From Thermoleophilaceae bacterium (GTDB taxonomy: Bacteria > Actinomycetota > Thermoleophilia > Solirubrobacterales > Thermoleophilaceae), in the NCBI GenBank assembly GCA_013695855.1, contig JACCZR010000094.1:1-9906 (forward strand): a DNA stretch of 9,906 bases, written 5' to 3'. Shown piece after piece: positions 6,652-9,906 of this stretch (position 1 is its first letter; each line of letters opens with the position of its first letter). Under the pieces are notes generated by a model that saw only the letters and a program-made list of their open reading frames with translations, was not told where the DNA came from and made no database searches. A program made the translations under genes and the position numbers.

Positions 6652-7863
6652 ATGGACCTTCTCGAGTACCAGGGAAAGCAGCTCTTCGCGCGGCACGGCG
6701 TGCCGATTCCCGAGGGCCGCCCCGCCGCCACCATCGAGGAGGCCGTCATCGCCGCCGACGAGGTCGGCTACCCGGTGGTGATCAAGGCACAGGTGTTGAT
6801 CGGCGGGCGCGGCAAGGCGGGCGGAATCAAGCTCGCCAACGACCGCGAGGAGGCCGAGCGCCACGCTAAGGCCATCATCGGCATGGACATCCACGGCTTC
6901 ACCGTGCATCAGCTGTACGTGGAGAAGGCCTCGGACATCGCCGAGGAGTACTACGCGGCGGTGGTCTTCGACCGCGGCGCGAAACAGCCGATGGTGATGC
7001 TCTCGCGCATGGGCGGCATGGAGGTCGAGGAGATCGCCGAAAAGGACCCAACGGCCATCGCCCGCCTGCACGTGGACCCGCTCGTGGGCTTCCAGGCCTT
7101 TCACGGGCGGCGACTGGCCTTCGAGTCCGGCATCGCCGAGGACGTCATCCGTCCCGTGGGCACGATGCTCGAGCGCCTCTACGAGGCCTTCGTAGGGGAG
7201 GACGCGATGCTGCTCGAGGTCAACCCGCTGCTGGTGACCGGCGACCGCGAGGTGGTGGCCCTCGATGCGAAGGTGACCCTTGACGGCAACGCGCTCTACC
7301 GCCACCCCGAGACCGCGGAGCTGCGCAACACCGGCGCCGAGGATCCCCAGGAGCGCATGGCCCGCGAGCGCGGCCTGACCTACGTGAAGCTCGACGGCAA
7401 CGTCGGCATCCTCGGCAACGGCGCCGGCCTGGTCATGTCGACGCTCGACGTCGTGGCCCAGGCCGGCGGTCGCCCGGCCAACTTCCTCGACGCCGGCGGC
7501 GGCTCGAAGGCGGAGGAGATCAGCAACGCCGTCGAGGTCATCCTCGCCAACCCCAAGGTCACCGGCGTCCTGTTCAACATCTTCGGCGGGATCACCCGCT
7601 GCGACGAGGTGGCCAACGGCCTCATCACCGCCTTTGGCTCGCTCGACATCTCCGTCCCCTTCGTGGTGCGCCTCGACGGCACCAACGACGAGGAGGGCCG
7701 CCGTCTGCTGGCCGACGCCGACCTTCCCAACGTGCACGTGGAGAAGACGATGCTCGAAGCCGCCTCGCGGGCGGTCGAACTGGCGGGCGAGGCCCCGCCC
7801 GAGGACGCCGACCGGCCCGGGCCGTCCGCCGGCGCCGACCCCGACGCAGATCCTGAGCAATGA
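6652..7863 (+). CDS. sucC: Succinate-CoA ligase (ADP-forming) subunit beta
   Basis: A 403-residue beta subunit of succinyl-CoA synthetase, which converts succinyl-CoA, phosphate and NDP to succinate, CoA and NTP in the TCA cycle. It carries the ATP-grasp nucleotide-binding domain: MDLLEYQGKQLFARHGVPIP at the N-terminus, Lys45, the GGRGKAGGIK loop (51-60), and LLEVNPL with Glu189/Asn191 and Asp205 (ALDAKVTLDG) for metal binding. The C-terminal ligase domain has GILGNGAGLVMSTLD (252-266) and FNIFGGITRCDEVA (309-322). The MDLLEYQ start is the family norm. Residues 380-403 are a Pro/Asp-rich tail (APPEDADRPG, PSAGADPDADPEQ) beyond the usual end of the protein. It overlaps sucD by four bases (ATGA). 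ADP versus GDP use was not determined. Confidence 0.97.
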   Translation: MDLLEYQGKQLFARHGVPIPEGRPAATIEEAVIAADEVGYPVVIKAQVLIGGRGKAGGIKLANDREEAERHAKAIIGMDIHGFTVHQLYVEKASDIAEEYYAAVVFDRGAKQPMVMLSRMGGMEVEEIAEKDPTAIARLHVDPLVGFQAFHGRRLAFESGIAEDVIRPVGTMLERLYEAFVGEDAMLLEVNPLLVTGDREVVALDAKVTLDGNALYRHPETAELRNTGAEDPQERMARERGLTYVKLDGNVGILGNGAGLVMSTLDVVAQAGGRPANFLDAGGGSKAEEISNAVEVILANPKVTGVLFNIFGGITRCDEVANGLITAFGSLDISVPFVVRLDGTNDEEGRRLLADADLPNVHVEKTMLEAASRAVELAGEAPPEDADRPGPSAGADPDADPEQ

Positions 7864-8732
7864 GCATCCTCGTCGACAAGGACACCAAGCTCGTAGTGGC
7901 CGGCCTCACCGGCCGCGAGGGCTCCTTCCACGGGCTGAACAACCGCCGCTACGGCACCGACCTGGTCGCGGGAGTGACCCCCAGCAAGGGCGGCCAGGAC
8001 GTGGAGGGCGTGCCAGTGTTCGACACCGTCCACGCCGCGGTCCAGGAAGCCGGCGCCAACACGGCGATGGTCTTCGTTCCGCCGCCCGCCGCCGCCGACG
8101 CGATCCTCGAGGCCGCGGACGCCGGCGTCGAGCTGGTGATCTGCATCACGGAGGGCATCCCCGCCCACGACATGCTGCGCGTCTACACCCACCTCCGACG
8201 CGACGAGCGCACCCGGCTGGTGGGCCCCAACTGCCCGGGCATTCTCTCCCCCGGCAAGGCCAACGTGGGCATCATCCCCGCCCATTTCTTCTCCGAGGGC
8301 AACGTGGGGCTTGTGTCGCGCAGCGGCACGCTGACCTACCAGATCGGAAACGAGCTGGCCCAGCGCGGCTTCGGCAACTCGACCATCGTCGGCATCGGCG
8401 GCGACCCCGTGGTGGGCTCCTCGTTCATCGACGTGATCGCGCAGTTCGAGTCCGACCCCGAGACCGAGCTGATCGTCATGTGCGGCGAGATCGGCGGCGA
8501 CGAGGAGGAACGCACGGCCGACTACATCGCCGAGAGCGTCTCCAAGCCGGTGGTCGCCTACATCGCCGGCTTTACCGCGCCCCCCGGCAAGACGATGGGC
8601 CACGCCGGCGCGATCGTGAGCGGCTCGAAGGGCACCGCGGCGGCGAAGGCCGAGGCGTTGGAGGCCAAGGGCGTGCGCGTGGGGCGCAACCCCACCGAGG
8701 TCGCCGACGCTGCCTCGGAGGCGCTGGCCTAG
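7860..8732 (+). CDS. sucD: Succinate-CoA ligase subunit alpha
   Basis: A 290-residue alpha subunit carrying the CoA-binding Rossmann domain (GLTGREGSFH at 15-24, VAGVTPSKGG at 36-45) and the active-site phosphohistidine His248 in GKTMGHAGAIVSG, equivalent to His246 of E. coli. VGPNCPGILSPGKANVGIIP (121-140) and SRSGTLTYQI (153-162) are further family signatures, and the GGDPVVGSSFIDV segment continues the ligase domain. The length is standard. Its ATG overlaps the sucC stop, and no Shine-Dalgarno-like sequence is visible, so initiation is probably coupled to sucC translation, which suits the 1:1 subunit ratio. Its TAG lies within a CTAG shared with the converging epimerase gene. Confidence 0.97.
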   Translation: MSILVDKDTKLVVAGLTGREGSFHGLNNRRYGTDLVAGVTPSKGGQDVEGVPVFDTVHAAVQEAGANTAMVFVPPPAAADAILEAADAGVELVICITEGIPAHDMLRVYTHLRRDERTRLVGPNCPGILSPGKANVGIIPAHFFSEGNVGLVSRSGTLTYQIGNELAQRGFGNSTIVGIGGDPVVGSSFIDVIAQFESDPETELIVMCGEIGGDEEERTADYIAESVSKPVVAYIAGFTAPPGKTMGHAGAIVSGSKGTAAAKAEALEAKGVRVGRNPTEVADAASEALA

Positions 8733-9322
8733 ACGGCGCGATGCCGGAACTGGCCGGCCGGCCCCGGCGCGTGCACGAAGGGCAGCTCGCCGGCGACGTC
8801 CTTGAGCCGCGGCGCCGTTCGGTCGCGCTCGGAGACGAGCAGCTCGATGTCCTCGGGCCACTCGATTCCCACATCGGGGTCGTCGTAGGCGATCCCGCGC
8901 TCGACCTCGGGGGCGTAGTAGCTCGAGCACTTGTAAGCCACGTCGGCCACGTCGCTGGTCACGCAGAACCCGTGCGCGAAGCCGACGGGCGCGAAGACCT
9001 GGTGTCCGTTCTCGTCGGTGAGCTCGTGACCCTCCCACTCCCCGAAGGTCGGCGATCTACGCCGGAGGTCCACCAGCACGTCGAGGATCGAGCCGCGCGC
9101 GCAGCGCACGAGCTTGGCCTGCCCGTCGCCCACCTGGAAATGCATGCCGCGAACCACCCCTCGCGCCGAGCGCGAATGGTTGTCCTGCACGAAGTCGACG
9201 TCCACGCCGAGGTCGGCCATGGTCTCGCGGCGATAGCTCTCGAGAAAGAAGCCGCGCCCGTCGCCGCGCACGGTCGGCTCTATCAGCAGCGGGCCCTCGA
9301 GGCGGGTCTCCAGTCGGCGCAC
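8729..9322 (-). CDS. rfbC: dTDP-4-dehydrorhamnose 3,5-epimerase
   Basis: A 197-residue RmlC-family cupin that epimerises dTDP-4-keto-6-deoxyglucose at C3 and C5 on the way to dTDP-L-rhamnose for cell-surface glycans. Seen in order: a GDGRGFFLESYRR substrate-binding segment (20-32), DNHSRSARGVVRGMHFQ (47-63) with catalytic His61, AKLVRC with Lys70, GSILDVLVDLR (78-87), PVGFAHGFCV (112-121) with His117, Tyr130, and YYAPEVERGIAYDDPDVGI (135-153) followed by EWP. The start is the GTG at 9322; no strong ribosome binding site is visible. The loop after HFQ is VGDGQ instead of the common proline/histidine-rich form. The other dTDP-rhamnose genes (rmlA, B, D) are not in the window. It follows the helical protein gene by ten bases. 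Confidence 0.92.
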   Translation of the reverse strand: MRRLETRLEGPLLIEPTVRGDGRGFFLESYRRETMADLGVDVDFVQDNHSRSARGVVRGMHFQVGDGQAKLVRCARGSILDVLVDLRRRSPTFGEWEGHELTDENGHQVFAPVGFAHGFCVTSDVADVAYKCSSYYAPEVERGIAYDDPDVGIEWPEDIELLVSERDRTAPRLKDVAGELPFVHAPGPAGQFRHRAV

Positions 9323-9332
9323 GGCGTCGAGG

Positions 9333-9906
9333 CTAGCTCGGTCCCTCGGGCGCCCGCTCGTAGGCCTCGCTCATCCCCTCGGAGACCGCTCCGACCTCCT
9401 CCCGCAGGCCACGAACGTCGGCGGCCAGCGTCCGCTGTCGCTCGGTGTCGGTGGAAGCGGAGGCCGACACCAGGCTGCCGCGCACGGTGTCCAGCTCCAC
9501 CAGGACTCGCTCCATCTCGTCGTAGAAGCGCCGCAGCTGGACCTCCATCCGCCGGAGCACCTTCAGCTGGTGGCCCAGGGCCTCCACCAGCTCGACGCGG
9601 TGCTCGCGCCCGGGCCCGGGCGCCCGCCGCTCGGCTTCGGTGCGCTGCTCCACCCAGGCCGGTGGGTTCTCGGCCAGCGCCTCGTAGAGCAGCTGGGCGC
9701 GCTTGGCCGAGCCCTCCATCACCTCGAGGAACGCGTCCACCTCTCCCGCGACCTCCTCGTAGGGCAGCTCAGCCCGCCCGATCGCCTCGCGGATGCGCGA
9801 CTCGCGCTGCAGCGCGCCGTACATCAGGTCGCGGATCGGCGGAGCGAACGTGGCCGGGTCGGTGCGGGTGCGCTCGAGCGTCCGGCGTCGCTCGCTGCGC
9901 TCGCGC
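9333..9906 (-). CDS. Uncharacterised helical (coiled-coil) protein, N-terminus cut by window edge
   Basis: The frame ending at the TAG at 9333 is open to the right edge (191 codons). An ATG exists at 9824, but the sequence upstream of it (RRRTLERTRTDPATFAPPIR, then DLM) reads as protein, so the gene most likely starts beyond the window. I do not recognise the family. It is almost entirely charged alpha helix with heptad-like spacing, for instance VEALGHQLKVLRRMEVQLRR, a short Ser/Ala/Thr-rich break (SLVSASASTDTERQ), then TLAADVRGLREEVGAVSEGM and a Pro-rich end. No signal peptide or membrane segment appears in the visible part. It sits ten bases upstream of the epimerase gene and probably shares its transcript. 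A structural or scaffolding role is possible but unsupported. Confidence 0.7.
   Translation of the reverse strand, partial: RERSERRRTLERTRTDPATFAPPIRDLMYGALQRESRIREAIGRAELPYEEVAGEVDAFLEVMEGSAKRAQLLYEALAENPPAWVEQRTEAERRAPGPGREHRVELVEALGHQLKVLRRMEVQLRRFYDEMERVLVELDTVRGSLVSASASTDTERQRTLAADVRGLREEVGAVSEGMSEAYERAPEGPS

Noticed and set aside
6634..7860. 408-codon minus-strand frame opposite sucC
   Set aside because: Near-perfect antisense of sucC; His/Val/Gly/Asp-rich composition typical of an antisense frame of GC-rich coding sequence.
7380..9038. Long open frame on the minus strand (552 codons) opposite sucC, sucD and rfbC
   Set aside because: It crosses three secure genes and its translation is low-complexity Arg/Ala/Gly with no recognisable motif; a shadow frame.

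Overview
The window is high-GC DNA with GC-rich third codon positions. Its gene content (stand-alone biotin carboxylase/BCCP subunit, sucCD, VapC-type PIN genes, thrombospondin type-3 repeat DNA) fits a chromosome of a high-GC actinobacterium. A Thermoleophilia/Solirubrobacterales-like lineage is my guess from the style of the proteins, not a demonstrated assignment.

Layout. (1) Positions 1-1945 are an accessory, toxin-antitoxin-like patch with visible decay: the N-terminus of a ribbon-helix-helix antitoxin leaving the left edge (minus); a headless VapC fragment (plus); and a minus-strand series of PIN-domain protein, helical partner protein and DUF6036/AbiEii-like nucleotidyltransferase. The PIN reading frame runs, without a stop, out of a piece of thrombospondin type-3 repeat DNA. 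(2) 2007-4974, plus: acyl-CoA carboxylase alpha subunit (biotin carboxylase + biotin carrier domain) followed by an MFS transporter whose 5' end looks disturbed. (3) 5049-6516, minus: a HAD-superfamily hydrolase followed by a metallo-beta-lactamase-fold protein, probably one transcript. (4) 6652-8732, plus: sucC and sucD, overlapping by 4 bases and encoding succinyl-CoA ligase of the TCA cycle. (5) 8729-9906, minus: a helical protein running off the right edge, then a dTDP-4-dehydrorhamnose 3,5-epimerase that meets sucD tail to tail, the two genes sharing one CTAG as stop codon on both strands.

The metabolic part is ordinary: carboxylase and succinyl-CoA ligase both handle acyl-CoA intermediates, but they are on separate transcripts and no carboxyltransferase partner is present. 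The unusual material is the left 2 kb. The best candidate for something new is the tightly packed PIN / helical partner / nucleotidyltransferase series and its in-frame join to type-3 repeat DNA. I see no rRNA, tRNA, CRISPR array or insertion sequence. No gene-free stretch exceeds 300 bases; the longest region without a confident gene is 1727-2006, which holds the type-3 repeat fragment and the carboxylase promoter region.
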